In this document: in pieces, positions 17,171 through 26,343 of the stretch | How the letters are laid out: each line of letters starts with the position of its first letter | How positions within the stretch are numbered: the stretch's first letter is position 1 | Source: an uncultured bacterium | GTDB taxonomy: Bacteria > Cyanobacteriota > Vampirovibrionia > Gastranaerophilales > Gastranaerophilaceae | Assembly (NCBI GenBank): GCA_949035555.1 | Contig: CAROLD010000007.1 | Coordinates: forward strand, 7,557-71,556 | Direction of reading: 5' to 3' | Length of the DNA: 64,000 nucleotides | Made by a program: the position numbers and the translations under genes | The notes under the pieces: generated by a model | The model's database searches: none | Seen by the model: only the letters and a program-made list of their open reading frames with translations | What the model was told of the DNA's origin: nothing

Positions 17171-18256
17171 TTATTTAATAGTTTTTGTTTCAATAAATTC
17201 TGTGTTTGGTGTGAAGTTATTATTTTCTTGTGCCAAATTCAGTTTATTAACAATACTTGCGCGTTTTTTACGGAAAAGCATATCAACAAAAGCTTCCAGA
17301 CGTGTAACAAAACCAGCTTCTCCTGTTTGTTCATCGATAGTCAGGTTAAGAAGCGGTTTGTTGAACTGTTTGGCGCGACGAGTAATTCTTTCAACCATTA
17401 ATGAATCAGGTCCGCATCCAAATGCAGTAATTGTAATTACACCGTCAACTTTGTTGTCTTTCAGGTAGTGACCTGCACATCCGGTCATTTCATCTTCGTT
17501 AGCCCAGTATTTTTCGTTGCCGAGGCTTGCAATACCTTCGTCAAGCTGTTCTGCTGATAATTGAAGTGCTGTGCAGACTTTTACATCCATTTTTTCCAGT
17601 TTGTCCATTATTTTCATGCAGACACGTTCATCATAAATGTTGTACCCGTGTCCAACAAGGGCGATAGAAATAGGATATTCTTTTGTTGTATTTGAAATTA
17701 CGACTTTGCCTTGAAGTGCATAGCTTAGTGCTTTTGAATATGGAATGCCTGATTTTGTCATTACATAAAAGTTATTATAGCATCTCCAGCCTGCTTTTGA
17801 AGCTTTTTTTATTGCTTTCATATCTGTAATTCCGAAAGGTTTTACAGCTTCTGCCAAAAATTCATACAGACCTTGTTTCTTTTCAGATTTATCCAAAGTT
17901 GCTTCTATCATTGTAAAATCAGCTTTTACAACATTACGAACCAAATCAGGAAGTCCTCTGATTTTTGAGCAATTATAAATTTTATTATCTATTGATTGCA
18001 GAGACGGAACAAGAATTTTATCTACACCTTTGTTAATCAAATTCAAAATGTGCCCTATATAAACTTTTATAGGAAGACAGGTTTCTGTTACAACAAGTCC
18101 TGCGCCTTCTGACATTGTTTGTTTTGTTGTAACATCAGATAAAACTATTTTTATTCCTAAATCATTGAAAAATCCATAATAAAACGGATAGTTATTATAA
18201 AAAGACATTGCTCTCGGTATTCCGATTACTTTTTCTTCATTTTTTGAGTTTGTCAT
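17171..18256 (-). CDS. DUF2229 protein, 2-hydroxyacyl-CoA dehydratase activation component
   Basis: 361 residues. The start KVIGIPRAMSFYNNYPFYY..FF..LGIKIVLS, the VTETCLPIKVYIGH motif (about 52-65) and ITAFGCGPDSLMVERITRR (about 270-290) are those of the DUF2229 module found in large CoA-dehydratase activase-related proteins and resemble HgdB-type dehydratase subunits. Conserved Cys residues (near 55, 91 and 275) could hold an Fe-S cluster. In many anaerobes this module is fused to the BadF-type ATPase module; here the ATPase is a separate gene at 29006. AGGGAT lies upstream of the ATG. Substrate unknown. Confidence 0.75.
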   Translation of the reverse strand: MTNSKNEEKVIGIPRAMSFYNNYPFYYGFFNDLGIKIVLSDVTTKQTMSEGAGLVVTETCLPIKVYIGHILNLINKGVDKILVPSLQSIDNKIYNCSKIRGLPDLVRNVVKADFTMIEATLDKSEKKQGLYEFLAEAVKPFGITDMKAIKKASKAGWRCYNNFYVMTKSGIPYSKALSYALQGKVVISNTTKEYPISIALVGHGYNIYDERVCMKIMDKLEKMDVKVCTALQLSAEQLDEGIASLGNEKYWANEDEMTGCAGHYLKDNKVDGVITITAFGCGPDSLMVERITRRAKQFNKPLLNLTIDEQTGEAGFVTRLEAFVDMLFRKKRASIVNKLNLAQENNNFTPNTEFIETKTIK

Positions 18257-18329
18257 GCTATTTATCCCTATCTAATGCTACTATATTTATAATAGCTCAA
18301 AAATATATTTTTTGACAGTCTTGAAACAA

Positions 18330-19982
18330 TTATTTACTATTTTGAACTGTGCTGAAAAATTTGTTTAGCAAAAGCGGAATGTATTTTGGATGGAGTGCGC
18401 TGAAATCGAATACAAATTCATTTATTCCTGCATTATAGAGTTCTTCAATATTTGAGAAATTATCTGAGATTCTATCTTCAAACATATGCATTCTACAGAA
18501 ACCGTCGCATACAAACGGGAAGAGTTTCTTTTGAGAAGGGTCTTTCAGTGCATAACATCCGTTATGGCAGGGCGCTTTGCAAGAAAGTCTTGATACTACT
18601 GCACTGTCATTATTCAGCGGGCATAATCCCATGCTGGAAACTCTTATGTTCCCTCCTATTGTGTATTTTTTATTCGGAATATCATTTTTAATCTTTTTAA
18701 GCGTCCTGAGAGCAGAATGATAATCGCCGAATGATGTAAAATCAACTGTATCTATCTGTGCAAGATTGTTGAGGCATTTTATTGACATACTGTTCAAAAG
18801 ATTAATGCCCTGACCTATTTCAAATGGGATATGATTAATGTCAGAATCGTTAATAAATGACCATAAGTACCCGATATTATTAATGATTAATGAGTCAGGC
18901 GCAGGTGCAGAAAGTAGTAATTCTTTTTCATATTCGTAAACTCTGTCAAAATCTCTTTCAATCAAAATGTTTGGTGTTGAAAGTTGGAATTTTATATTAT
19001 GTTTTTGGCAAAATTTTTTAACCTTTTTTAAAACATTAGAAAAGCTGTTCGTTGCCAGGTCACAGGTAGAAACAATTTCACCGTATTCTATTGAATAAAT
19101 CGGATTATGTCCGATTTTTTTTATATATTTTTCGAGTTCAGATATTTGTGCAAGTCCTGTCAGGCGCAAGTTTAAACGATATTTATCGGTTACTGATAAA
19201 TCTTTAGGCGTCCGTACTCTTTTTATATCCCAGTCAAAGTTTTGTATATTGCGGCTGAATTTGAAGTCTTTTCCTTCAGCACAAATCATTTCACCTGAAA
19301 AATGATTTGTCTGATAGATGCATTTTCTTACGTGTTTAAAAGGAAGTTTTTGATTTTTGAAAAGTTTTGGTTTATCAAGAATTTTTTCAATCAGTTCAAT
19401 ACCTTCTAAAATATCATCAGACGTTGGAAATTTTCCTTTGATAATGACGTGGTCAATTGCTTTCAGCTTAATGATGTCTTCTGCACACCAAGGCAGGTTG
19501 TCTGAATCAATTGCAAGCGGAAGACGGGTAAATTTTTTAATTTTTGAAATATTTTTCAGATAAATTTCTTCTGTAATAATAATCCCGTCAATCTTGTGGA
19601 AACTGTTCATAAAATCAATACCGGAAAGATTATGGATATCAAAATACGAATCGATAATAACGTCAAACGGAAGTTTAAATACTTTAATAGCTTCAAGTAC
19701 GGCAAAACTGTTTATAAATACTCCGTCAATCTCGGATGTCTTAAGATACTTTAGAAATTTTTTAATTTCGGGAAGTTCTTCTTCAACAATATCATGTTTG
19801 AAATTTATGTAGATTTTTGCACCTGTTTTTTTAGCATTGGAGACAAAATCTTTGACATAATCAAAGTTTCCATTTAAAAATTTTGTGTAATAAACATAAT
19901 AAGCTCTGCAATTTGTTTGATGCGAAAACTCCAATATATCTTCCGGTTTTTTAACAGGCGCAATGATATTAATCTCTTTCAT
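18330..19982 (-). CDS. Peptidase U32-like TIM-barrel protein with C-terminal Cys motif
   Basis: 550 residues. Two barrel-like halves can be seen: residues 1-220 (EINIIAPVKKPEDIL..., DGVFINS..., KIDGIII) and 255-480. The segment near residues 455-500 (GLCPLNND, SCKAPCHNGCYALKDPS, FPFVCDGFCRMHMFEDR) has the spaced cysteines and D-x-x-CR/N-x-x pattern of U32 proteins (YegQ/RlhA type), now known mostly as tRNA/rRNA hydroxylation or collagenase-like enzymes with an Fe-S or metal site. The two-barrel size is unusual, so function is uncertain. A perfect consensus promoter ends six bases before the ATG, and there is no Shine-Dalgarno. Confidence 0.6.
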   Translation of the reverse strand: MKEINIIAPVKKPEDILEFSHQTNCRAYYVYYTKFLNGNFDYVKDFVSNAKKTGAKIYINFKHDIVEEELPEIKKFLKYLKTSEIDGVFINSFAVLEAIKVFKLPFDVIIDSYFDIHNLSGIDFMNSFHKIDGIIITEEIYLKNISKIKKFTRLPLAIDSDNLPWCAEDIIKLKAIDHVIIKGKFPTSDDILEGIELIEKILDKPKLFKNQKLPFKHVRKCIYQTNHFSGEMICAEGKDFKFSRNIQNFDWDIKRVRTPKDLSVTDKYRLNLRLTGLAQISELEKYIKKIGHNPIYSIEYGEIVSTCDLATNSFSNVLKKVKKFCQKHNIKFQLSTPNILIERDFDRVYEYEKELLLSAPAPDSLIINNIGYLWSFINDSDINHIPFEIGQGINLLNSMSIKCLNNLAQIDTVDFTSFGDYHSALRTLKKIKNDIPNKKYTIGGNIRVSSMGLCPLNNDSAVVSRLSCKAPCHNGCYALKDPSQKKLFPFVCDGFCRMHMFEDRISDNFSNIEELYNAGINEFVFDFSALHPKYIPLLLNKFFSTVQNSK

Positions 19983-19988
19983 AGCTCA

Positions 19989-20017
19989 ATTATAAAACTA
20001 CAGCGCAGGTGTGTCAA
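19989..20017 (-). promoter_or_regulatory. Consensus promoter directly abutting the U32-like start codon
   Basis: On the minus strand TTGACA (20017-20012), exactly 17 bases, then TATAAT (19994-19989): a perfect sigma-70-type consensus. Only six bases (TGAGCT) separate the -10 from the ATG at 19982, so the expected first transcribed base is the A of the start codon. Confidence 0.85.
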
Positions 20018-20022
20018 TTAAA

Positions 20023-21252
20023 TTATTCATATCGCAAAGCATCAATCGGATTTAGTAAAGATGCCTTGTAGGCAGGATAGTAGCCGAATGCGATACCGAT
20101 AGCCGCAGAAAATCCCATTGATAACAGAAGCGATTGCAGTGTTATTGCAATGTTCATCCCTGCAAACCTCTGCATCAGATAAGCTCCAAGTATTCCGACA
20201 ATAACTCCAATCAACCCGCCAGCCATTGAAAGTAGAAATGATTCTATTAAAAATTGGAAGCGGATGTCTGAAGCTTTTGCACCGATTGCCATACGGATGC
20301 CAATTTCTTTGGTTCTTTCTGTTACTGAAACAAGCATAATGTTCATAATTCCGATACCGCCGACAATAAGCGATACTCCGGCAATTGCTCCAAGCAGAAG
20401 AGACATTGTTTTAGTGGCTGATTTAATGGTTTCCTGCATTTCCGCAAGGTTTCTGATTTCGAAATCGTTTTCTTGATTTTTACCGATGTGGTGGCGTTCT
20501 TTCAGAATTTCTGTTATATCCTGTTCAGCAAGACTTATTACTTCATCATTTTGCGCCTTAACTGCTATCATACTAACAGTTCCCGGAAAATCCGTTCCGA
20601 AGACTTTTCTTTGTGCTGTAGTGATTGGGATAAAGACCAAATCATCCTGATCCTGTCCCATCCCGCTTGAACCTTTTGTTTTTAAAAGTCCTACAACTTT
20701 GAACGGAACATTACCTATACGTATTGTCTTGCCAATCGGATCAACATCTCCAAATAATTCCGTTGAAACTGTTTGTCCTAATATTGCAACTTTGGTGCTG
20801 TTTTTGTTGTCCTCAGGTAAAAATCCTCGTCCTGATTCTATTTCGTAATTTCTTATCATAAAATACGGCATTGTTGTTCCGCCCACTGTGGTTGACCAGT
20901 TTTGATTTCCGTAAGTTATTTGCTTGCCTTCCGCAGAATATGGAGCAAGCGCTAAAATCCCGCGTGATTTAGCTTCAATGGCTGCAGCATCTTTCATTGT
21001 AAGGGTTGGTCGTGTACCCATTCCCATACGAACACCGCCTGATTTCGCAGAAGCAGAGCGTATCATAAGAAGATTGCTGCCCATAGATTCCATATCTTTG
21101 GCAATTTTTATACTTGCACCTGAGCCTACCGCAAGCATTATAATTACAGCACTGACACCGATAATTATACCGAGACTTGTTAATATAGAGCGCATTTTGT
21201 TTATTCTTAATGACACTGTTGCCATTTTTAATATTGATTTGAAATCTAGCAT
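20023..21252 (-). CDS. MacB-type ABC transporter permease
   Basis: 409 residues. Four transmembrane helices: one near residue 25-45 (RSILTSLGIIIGVSAVIIML) before a large periplasmic MacB core domain, and three in the C-terminal FtsX part (about 285-395) with the KEIGIRMAIGA motif. It forms the membrane part of a tripartite efflux system with the ATPase, the periplasmic adaptor and the TolC-type channel in the same operon. Start at 21252 is preceded by TAAGGAAAT; an in-frame extension overlaps the ATPase gene. It is the last gene of the operon, 11 bases after the ATPase stop. Substrate (antibiotic, peptide or lipid) is not readable. Confidence 0.9.
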   Translation of the reverse strand: MLDFKSILKMATVSLRINKMRSILTSLGIIIGVSAVIIMLAVGSGASIKIAKDMESMGSNLLMIRSASAKSGGVRMGMGTRPTLTMKDAAAIEAKSRGILALAPYSAEGKQITYGNQNWSTTVGGTTMPYFMIRNYEIESGRGFLPEDNKNSTKVAILGQTVSTELFGDVDPIGKTIRIGNVPFKVVGLLKTKGSSGMGQDQDDLVFIPITTAQRKVFGTDFPGTVSMIAVKAQNDEVISLAEQDITEILKERHHIGKNQENDFEIRNLAEMQETIKSATKTMSLLLGAIAGVSLIVGGIGIMNIMLVSVTERTKEIGIRMAIGAKASDIRFQFLIESFLLSMAGGLIGVIVGILGAYLMQRFAGMNIAITLQSLLLSMGFSAAIGIAFGYYPAYKASLLNPIDALRYE

Positions 21253-21263
21253 TGTTAATTTCC

Positions 21264-21980
21264 TTAGGTTTCGCGAGTACGATGTGCGAGCCATTTTTCT
21301 TTCGGCTCATCAAGAACAATGTTACCGTCTTTGAATTTTACAACTCTTTTTGTGTATTCTGCAATATCAGGTTCATGTGTTACAAGAACTATTGTTTTAC
21401 CCATTTCCTCATTAAGCCGTACAAAAAATTCCATAACTTCAATACTTGTTTTTGTATCAAGGTTTCCTGTTGGTTCGTCTGCTAAAATCAACGGAGCATC
21501 GTTTACAAGTGCTCTGGCAATTGCAACACGCTGCTGCTGACCGCCTGACATCTGGTTTGGCATATGGTCTTCTCTGTTTTTCAGTCCGACAATATTTAAT
21601 GCCCATTTTGCGCGTTTAATTCGTTCTTCTTCCGGAATACCTTTGTAAATCATTGGTAGTGAAACATTATCAAGTGCTGATGTACGTGAAATAAGGTTAA
21701 AACCTTGAAAAACAAACCCCATTTTTTCGCATCTAACCATTGCAAGTCTGTCACTGTCAAGATTTAACATATCTTCTCCGTCAAGATAATATGAACCTGA
21801 ATTTGGTTTATCAAGTGTTCCAAGCATATTCATAAATGTTGATTTACCTGAACCCGAAGTGCCCATAATTGCAACAAATTCACCCTTTTCAATATTTAAT
21901 GAGACATCATTAAGAGCATTAAAGGAGTCTTCACCTGTTTGGTATGTTTTTATGACATTTTTTACTTCGATCAGATTCAT
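21264..21980 (-). CDS. MacB/LolD-type ABC transporter ATPase
   Basis: 238 residues. Complete nucleotide-binding domain: Walker A GTSGSGKS (about 40-47), Q-loop in VFQGFNL, signature MSGGQQQRVAIARAL (about 143-157), Walker B LILADEPTGNLD and the H-loop THE near residue 198. It powers the neighbouring MacB-type permease, which is encoded separately rather than fused as in E. coli MacB. It starts two bases after the DUF3137 gene stop, indicating translational coupling within the efflux operon. Confidence 0.93.
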   Translation of the reverse strand: MNLIEVKNVIKTYQTGEDSFNALNDVSLNIEKGEFVAIMGTSGSGKSTFMNMLGTLDKPNSGSYYLDGEDMLNLDSDRLAMVRCEKMGFVFQGFNLISRTSALDNVSLPMIYKGIPEEERIKRAKWALNIVGLKNREDHMPNQMSGGQQQRVAIARALVNDAPLILADEPTGNLDTKTSIEVMEFFVRLNEEMGKTIVLVTHEPDIAEYTKRVVKFKDGNIVLDEPKEKWLAHRTRET

Positions 21981-21982
21981 AA

Positions 21983-23143
21983 TTATAATCCTGTTTTTTC
22001 GTTTAATTTTAAATGCTCTATCATTTGATGAATAGAATTAATTTCCTCATAAAAAGCTTCAACCGGTTTATTTGAGGAAAGTGTTCTAAATAAACTGCCA
22101 AGCTCAAACAAATCCTTTTTGACAGGAATTGCAAACATTATTTTATCATCAAAAAACGAACATTTAATTTTCTTTGTACCAAAAGCAGTTTGGAGAGACT
22201 TTAATCTTTCCATAAATGTTGGAGTTAATAAATATCTTGCTTCAATCTGGTCTTTTGTATAAACATTGAATCTTTTTTCAAATGAGACATCTTCGAGTTT
22301 TACATCCTGCATTTTTTTCTTTTTAAGATATAATTTAACAGTTAACGTAACAAAAACAAGCAGAGGTATAATTATACCTGCAAATATACATCCAAAAATC
22401 GGTAAAAATTCTTTGAGTATAGACGTTAATTGCTGTAATATAGATAAATTAGTATTTTCTGCAAATTTTGAAAAAGTTATCCAGAAAAAAGGGAAAAAAA
22501 TTGTCATAGGTAGTATTAAAAATAATAATGTCATATATATTAAGTGAAATCTTAAATTTGGTACATTATTTCTTATGTTATTATCACCTTTGGTCGCAAC
22601 TAATGTTTCTGTCTTAAATTTTTTATTTGATTGAAATGAAATAACTACACCTTTAAATAGAGTACTTTCGCTTTTTCGACTTTTTGCAATCAATTTAATT
22701 TCTTCTATTTTATAACTCACTCCATTATATATTCCCTTGATAATATCATCAAACTGAGAATAAGTGTATTGAGGAAATAAATTACTGGCTCTTAGAATAT
22801 TATCATGAGTTGGAGTATTGTATATTGTATCTAAATCAAAAGTATTTAAAATGTCATTCGTACATTTAGTTTTTATAAAATTTTTAAAATCTTTATTATA
22901 ATCAAAAATATTCATAAAGAAATATATTATTCCAACCAATATTGCAGTATATCCAAAAACCGACAAACCGTCCAAATTTTGAGTATAGCAGAGAATGGAA
23001 ATCTTGTAAATAATAATTATTGCAACAGTTATAAATAGGTTTATCAATATTAATTTTTTGAGTCTTTTTTGTCGTTCTTTTTCAAATTCTTTAAGCTTAA
23101 TGGTTACTTTATTTACAAAATCGCGTTTGGTTTGAGTTTGCAT
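21983..23143 (-). CDS. DUF3137-like membrane protein within the efflux operon
   Basis: 386 residues with two pairs of predicted membrane helices: about 30-50 and 58-78 near the N-terminus, and about 205-225 and 245-275 in the middle, separated by a soluble domain (about 90-200) and followed by a soluble C-terminus. The end (RYLLTPTFMERLKSLQTAF ... FDDKIMFAIPVKKDLFE) looks like DUF3137 proteins of unknown function. It sits between the adaptor and ATPase genes of a MacAB-type operon, with 17- and 2-base gaps, so it is certainly co-expressed. A role in the transporter is inferred from position only. Confidence 0.7.
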   Translation of the reverse strand: MQTQTKRDFVNKVTIKLKEFEKERQKRLKKLILINLFITVAIIIIYKISILCYTQNLDGLSVFGYTAILVGIIYFFMNIFDYNKDFKNFIKTKCTNDILNTFDLDTIYNTPTHDNILRASNLFPQYTYSQFDDIIKGIYNGVSYKIEEIKLIAKSRKSESTLFKGVVISFQSNKKFKTETLVATKGDNNIRNNVPNLRFHLIYMTLLFLILPMTIFFPFFWITFSKFAENTNLSILQQLTSILKEFLPIFGCIFAGIIIPLLVFVTLTVKLYLKKKKMQDVKLEDVSFEKRFNVYTKDQIEARYLLTPTFMERLKSLQTAFGTKKIKCSFFDDKIMFAIPVKKDLFELGSLFRTLSSNKPVEAFYEEINSIHQMIEHLKLNEKTGL

Positions 23144-23160
23144 CAGCTAATCCTTTCTCT

Positions 23161-24360
23161 TTATTTAAACATTCCTGGAGGGCCGCCGCGTCGGCTGCCG
23201 TTCTTTTGTGTCATTCCTTTTGGTTTTTTACCTCCAAAAGATCCGACGATGATTTCGTCTCCAAGTTTTAGCTTCTGTGAAATAATTTGTACATTGGAAT
23301 CATCACTAACTCCTTCTTTAATGTTAATTCTTTCAGGCTTACCCTTTTCTAAAATCCAGATGCCCTGTTCTTTATATTTTTGTCCTGTTGCTTCCGGAGA
23401 ATATTTAAGAGCAATTGACGGTGCGCACATTATATCTTTGTTTCTGCTTGTGATTATTGAAACATTTGCAGTCATCCCAGGTTTTAGTTTTAAATCTTCG
23501 TTGCTGACACTGACAATTACTGTATAAGTTACAACATTTGAAGTTGTTGTTGAATCAAGACGAACTTGCGTAACTTTTCCATAGAAAGTGCTGTCAGGGT
23601 AACCGTCAAGAGTATATTCTACATCCTGACCTTCCTTAACTTTACCTATATCTGCTTCGGAAACATTAACTTCTATTTGCATTTTTGTTAAGTCTTGCGC
23701 AATTTTAAAAAGCTCAGGAGCTTGGAAACTTGCGGCAACCGGCTGTCCAACGTCAATATCTCTGGAAATTATTGTCCCATCAACAGGCGCAATAATTTTT
23801 GTGTAGCCGAGGTTTGTCATTGCGGTATTATAAGTTGCTCTTGCTTGTGCAATGGATGCTCTTTGCGCCCCAACAGATGCTTTTTGTGCAAGATAATCAC
23901 TTTCAGCTTGATCAAGTTCGCTTTTTGCTATGAAGTTCTTTGCATAAAGGTTTTTATAACGGTTATATGTTTTTTCTGCCATAACAAGCTGTGCATTTAG
24001 TTTGGCAAGATTTGCCTGTGCATTGTTAATCTGCGCTCTGTTTTGATCAACAGATGCTTGAAAATTTGCAGGGTCAATTTGTGCAAGCAGTTGACCTTTT
24101 TTTACTTCGGAGTTAAAGTCAACATAAATTTCTTTCATCAGACCTGATACTGTAGAACCGACACTGACTATATTTACAGGGTTAATAGTTCCTGATGCTT
24201 CAACTACCTGTGTAATCGTACAGGTTTCCAGTTTTTGAGTATCATATTTGACTTTGTTTGAGTTTGCGCTAAATCCGTATCCCGCACCTAAAATCAGTGC
24301 CGCGGCAAGCGGTATTATTACTCTTTTCTTTGCAAATTTTTTCAAATCACCTATCTGCAT
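23161..24360 (-). CDS. MacA-type periplasmic adaptor (RND/MFP family)
   Basis: 399 residues. One N-terminal membrane anchor (about 14-31, RVIIPLAAALILGAGYGFSA), a first lipoyl half (TISGLM-like VGSTVSGLMKEIYVDFNSEVKKGQLLAQID, about 65-95 in total), a long coiled-coil hairpin (about 97-170), the second lipoyl half (YTKIIAPVDGTI) and a beta-barrel domain. The C-terminus is glycine/proline/arginine rich (RRGGPPGMFK), like some MacA proteins. It links the inner-membrane MacB-type transporter to the TolC-type channel encoded one base upstream. Confidence 0.92.
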   Translation of the reverse strand: MQIGDLKKFAKKRVIIPLAAALILGAGYGFSANSNKVKYDTQKLETCTITQVVEASGTINPVNIVSVGSTVSGLMKEIYVDFNSEVKKGQLLAQIDPANFQASVDQNRAQINNAQANLAKLNAQLVMAEKTYNRYKNLYAKNFIAKSELDQAESDYLAQKASVGAQRASIAQARATYNTAMTNLGYTKIIAPVDGTIISRDIDVGQPVAASFQAPELFKIAQDLTKMQIEVNVSEADIGKVKEGQDVEYTLDGYPDSTFYGKVTQVRLDSTTTSNVVTYTVIVSVSNEDLKLKPGMTANVSIITSRNKDIMCAPSIALKYSPEATGQKYKEQGIWILEKGKPERINIKEGVSDDSNVQIISQKLKLGDEIIVGSFGGKKPKGMTQKNGSRRGGPPGMFK

Positions 24361-24361
24361 A

Positions 24362-25810
24362 TTATTTTCCTTCTAAGGTTACCGTAACAGGCTGAGGAAG
24401 TGCGATTACGCTTTCCAAATCAGCTCTTGCTACATTGTATTTATAAATAGTTTCAATATATGAACACTGAGCGTTGTTGTAGTTGACTTTTGCATCCTGC
24501 AATTGAATGTAATCGCCAAGTCCTACATAATATCTGCCTTCCGCAAGTTCGTAATTCTCTAAGGTTTGACGGACTTTTACTGCAAGCAAAGGAATTTGTT
24601 TTTCGAGTTCAATCATATTTATGTATGCGTTTTGAACTTGAAAATAAATATCCTGATTAAGCTGATTTAGCGAATTTTCAGCAATATCAACCTGAAATTT
24701 TGCGGCATCAACTTTATATTTCTGATTCATTATATTAACGGAACTTGAAAGATTTATCCCTGCATTAAATGAGTTTGTAGAATTCGTATCTCTAAAACCA
24801 TAGCCTGCACTGGCAGAAATTGATGGGTAATAGTTGCGTTTCACGTATAAAAGATTTTCTTTGACTGCATCAAGAGTTGAACTGTATGCTTTCAAATCTG
24901 CGCGGTTTTTGTAAGCCATTTGCATACATTCCTCAAATGAATAAGGAAATTCTGTAACTTTGTAATCTGTTAGGACTTCCAATTTTTCAACTGCTGTTGT
25001 AAGTTTAGCGTCTGTTACATTTACGGGAATGTGAGAATCTTTTTCTGATGGTTTTGTAATTTGCGCTAAATCGACAGGAGCTACGTTATCCTGCACATTA
25101 AAATTTTCTGTACCAGAAATCATATAGGCAGGTGCTTTTGTAAGATACATTGCATTATTCAGGTTAACAAGAGAATTTTTGTATGCGTTTTCAGATTTTA
25201 TCAGTGCGATTTTAGAATCACTAAGCGTAACTTCTGCGTTTACAAGGTCAATTTTTGATTTAATACCTTCGTCATAATAAGCTTTTGTTCTCAGGTAATT
25301 TCTTTCATTTATATCAACGTAAGCTTTGTTAATAAGGACTGTTGCGCGAGCGGCAAGAACTTCATAGTATCGTTGTTTAACTGAAAATGTTGTTTCTCTC
25401 ACTGTATTTGCAAATAGGTATTCATCAGCAATCAGATAAAATTTTTGCATCTTAATATGCGCGTTAGTTCTCCCAAAATTCCACAAAAGCTGGTTTAGTG
25501 ATGCTTCTACTGAATAAGCGTTTGTACTTGTAGAACGGATCCTTGTCTGTGTATCTGAAAGATTATATCCGGTGCCAACACCTATAGTCGGAAAAAATTC
25601 GGAACGGGCAATTCCTACATTTGCTTTTGAAATTCCGTAATTGTATCGTGCATTTTTTATTGCGGGATTATTGTTCAAAGCGATTGAGATACAATCGTTA
25701 AGGCTTAAGACCGAACCTTTTTCGACCTTAATATCGTCTATTGCCAATGCTTGTAACGTACTTATTGCCAGAATAAATGCTGTTATGATTATTTTTTTAA
25801 ATGATTGCAC
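24362..25810 (-). CDS. TolC-family outer-membrane efflux channel
   Basis: 482 residues with a signal peptide (KKIIITAFILAISTLQALA, about 5-23) and the duplicated TolC/OEP architecture: two repeats beginning LNDCISIALNNNPAIKNARYN (about 38-58 in total) and FEECMQMAYKNRADL, each with long amphipathic helices. The start codon is GTG, with GAGG seven bases upstream; no in-frame ATG is nearby. It is the first gene of the five-gene export operon. A TolC channel implies an outer membrane. Confidence 0.9.
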   Translation of the reverse strand: MQSFKKIIITAFILAISTLQALAIDDIKVEKGSVLSLNDCISIALNNNPAIKNARYNYGISKANVGIARSEFFPTIGVGTGYNLSDTQTRIRSTSTNAYSVEASLNQLLWNFGRTNAHIKMQKFYLIADEYLFANTVRETTFSVKQRYYEVLAARATVLINKAYVDINERNYLRTKAYYDEGIKSKIDLVNAEVTLSDSKIALIKSENAYKNSLVNLNNAMYLTKAPAYMISGTENFNVQDNVAPVDLAQITKPSEKDSHIPVNVTDAKLTTAVEKLEVLTDYKVTEFPYSFEECMQMAYKNRADLKAYSSTLDAVKENLLYVKRNYYPSISASAGYGFRDTNSTNSFNAGINLSSSVNIMNQKYKVDAAKFQVDIAENSLNQLNQDIYFQVQNAYINMIELEKQIPLLAVKVRQTLENYELAEGRYYVGLGDYIQLQDAKVNYNNAQCSYIETIYKYNVARADLESVIALPQPVTVTLEGK

Positions 25811-25889
25811 CTTTAATCCTCATACACTCAATATAACGATTAAATCATGGTTTTGTTCATTTTACATCATATATAGGGGGTAAAATTAG

Positions 25890-26342
25890 TTATTTGTTAA
25901 GATTATCAAGTTCCGCATTGAGGGTTTTGATTTGAACTTCAAGTTTAGTTCTCTCATCAACTACAGTTGAAAAAGCTTTTTCTAATGTTTTAATCTTAGC
26001 TTCAAGAACTTCTACACGGGAAGCGTTTGCAGTGCCTGAAATAGATGTTCTCTCAAGTTCTCTTTGATAAGCTTTAACTTTATCATTTGTTGCGGAAAGA
26101 AACATATAAACAGTTCCCGCGCCTACAAATAAACCTGATAACAAAATCAAAAGAGTGTAAGTTGACAATTTTATCGCTTTATAAAAATATGCTCCGTTTT
26201 CGGTCAATCCTGCTTGAGGTTGAGCATCCAGCATATTACTGTATAAATAATTTACATTAACAGTATTTCCGAAATTCATAAATGTTAAGTAAATTATACC
26301 AAGTAATGCCGCAACGCTTAGAACCAAAAATATTCTTTTCAT
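25890..26342 (-). CDS. LapA-like membrane protein with coiled-coil tail
   Basis: 150 residues: two membrane helices (about 4-22 and 57-82), then a charged coiled coil (about 88-150) with regular leucines and valines. This is the layout of LapA/YciS-type proteins, which in proteobacteria act in LPS assembly or quality control; homology is suggestive only. It follows rluD by one base, at the end of the operon exported protein / lspA / rluD. GGAGAG ribosome-binding site. Confidence 0.65.
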   Translation of the reverse strand: MKRIFLVLSVAALLGIIYLTFMNFGNTVNVNYLYSNMLDAQPQAGLTENGAYFYKAIKLSTYTLLILLSGLFVGAGTVYMFLSATNDKVKAYQRELERTSISGTANASRVEVLEAKIKTLEKAFSTVVDERTKLEVQIKTLNAELDNLNK

Positions 26343-26343
26343 A

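Noticed and set aside
20924..21334. 136-residue antisense ORF over the permease/ATPase junction
   Set aside because: It lies on the opposite strand of clearly conserved ABC-transporter genes, has no ribosome-binding site and no recognisable composition.
22266..22547. 93-residue ORF opposite the DUF3137-like gene
   Set aside because: AT-rich shadow of the membrane helices; no supporting signal.
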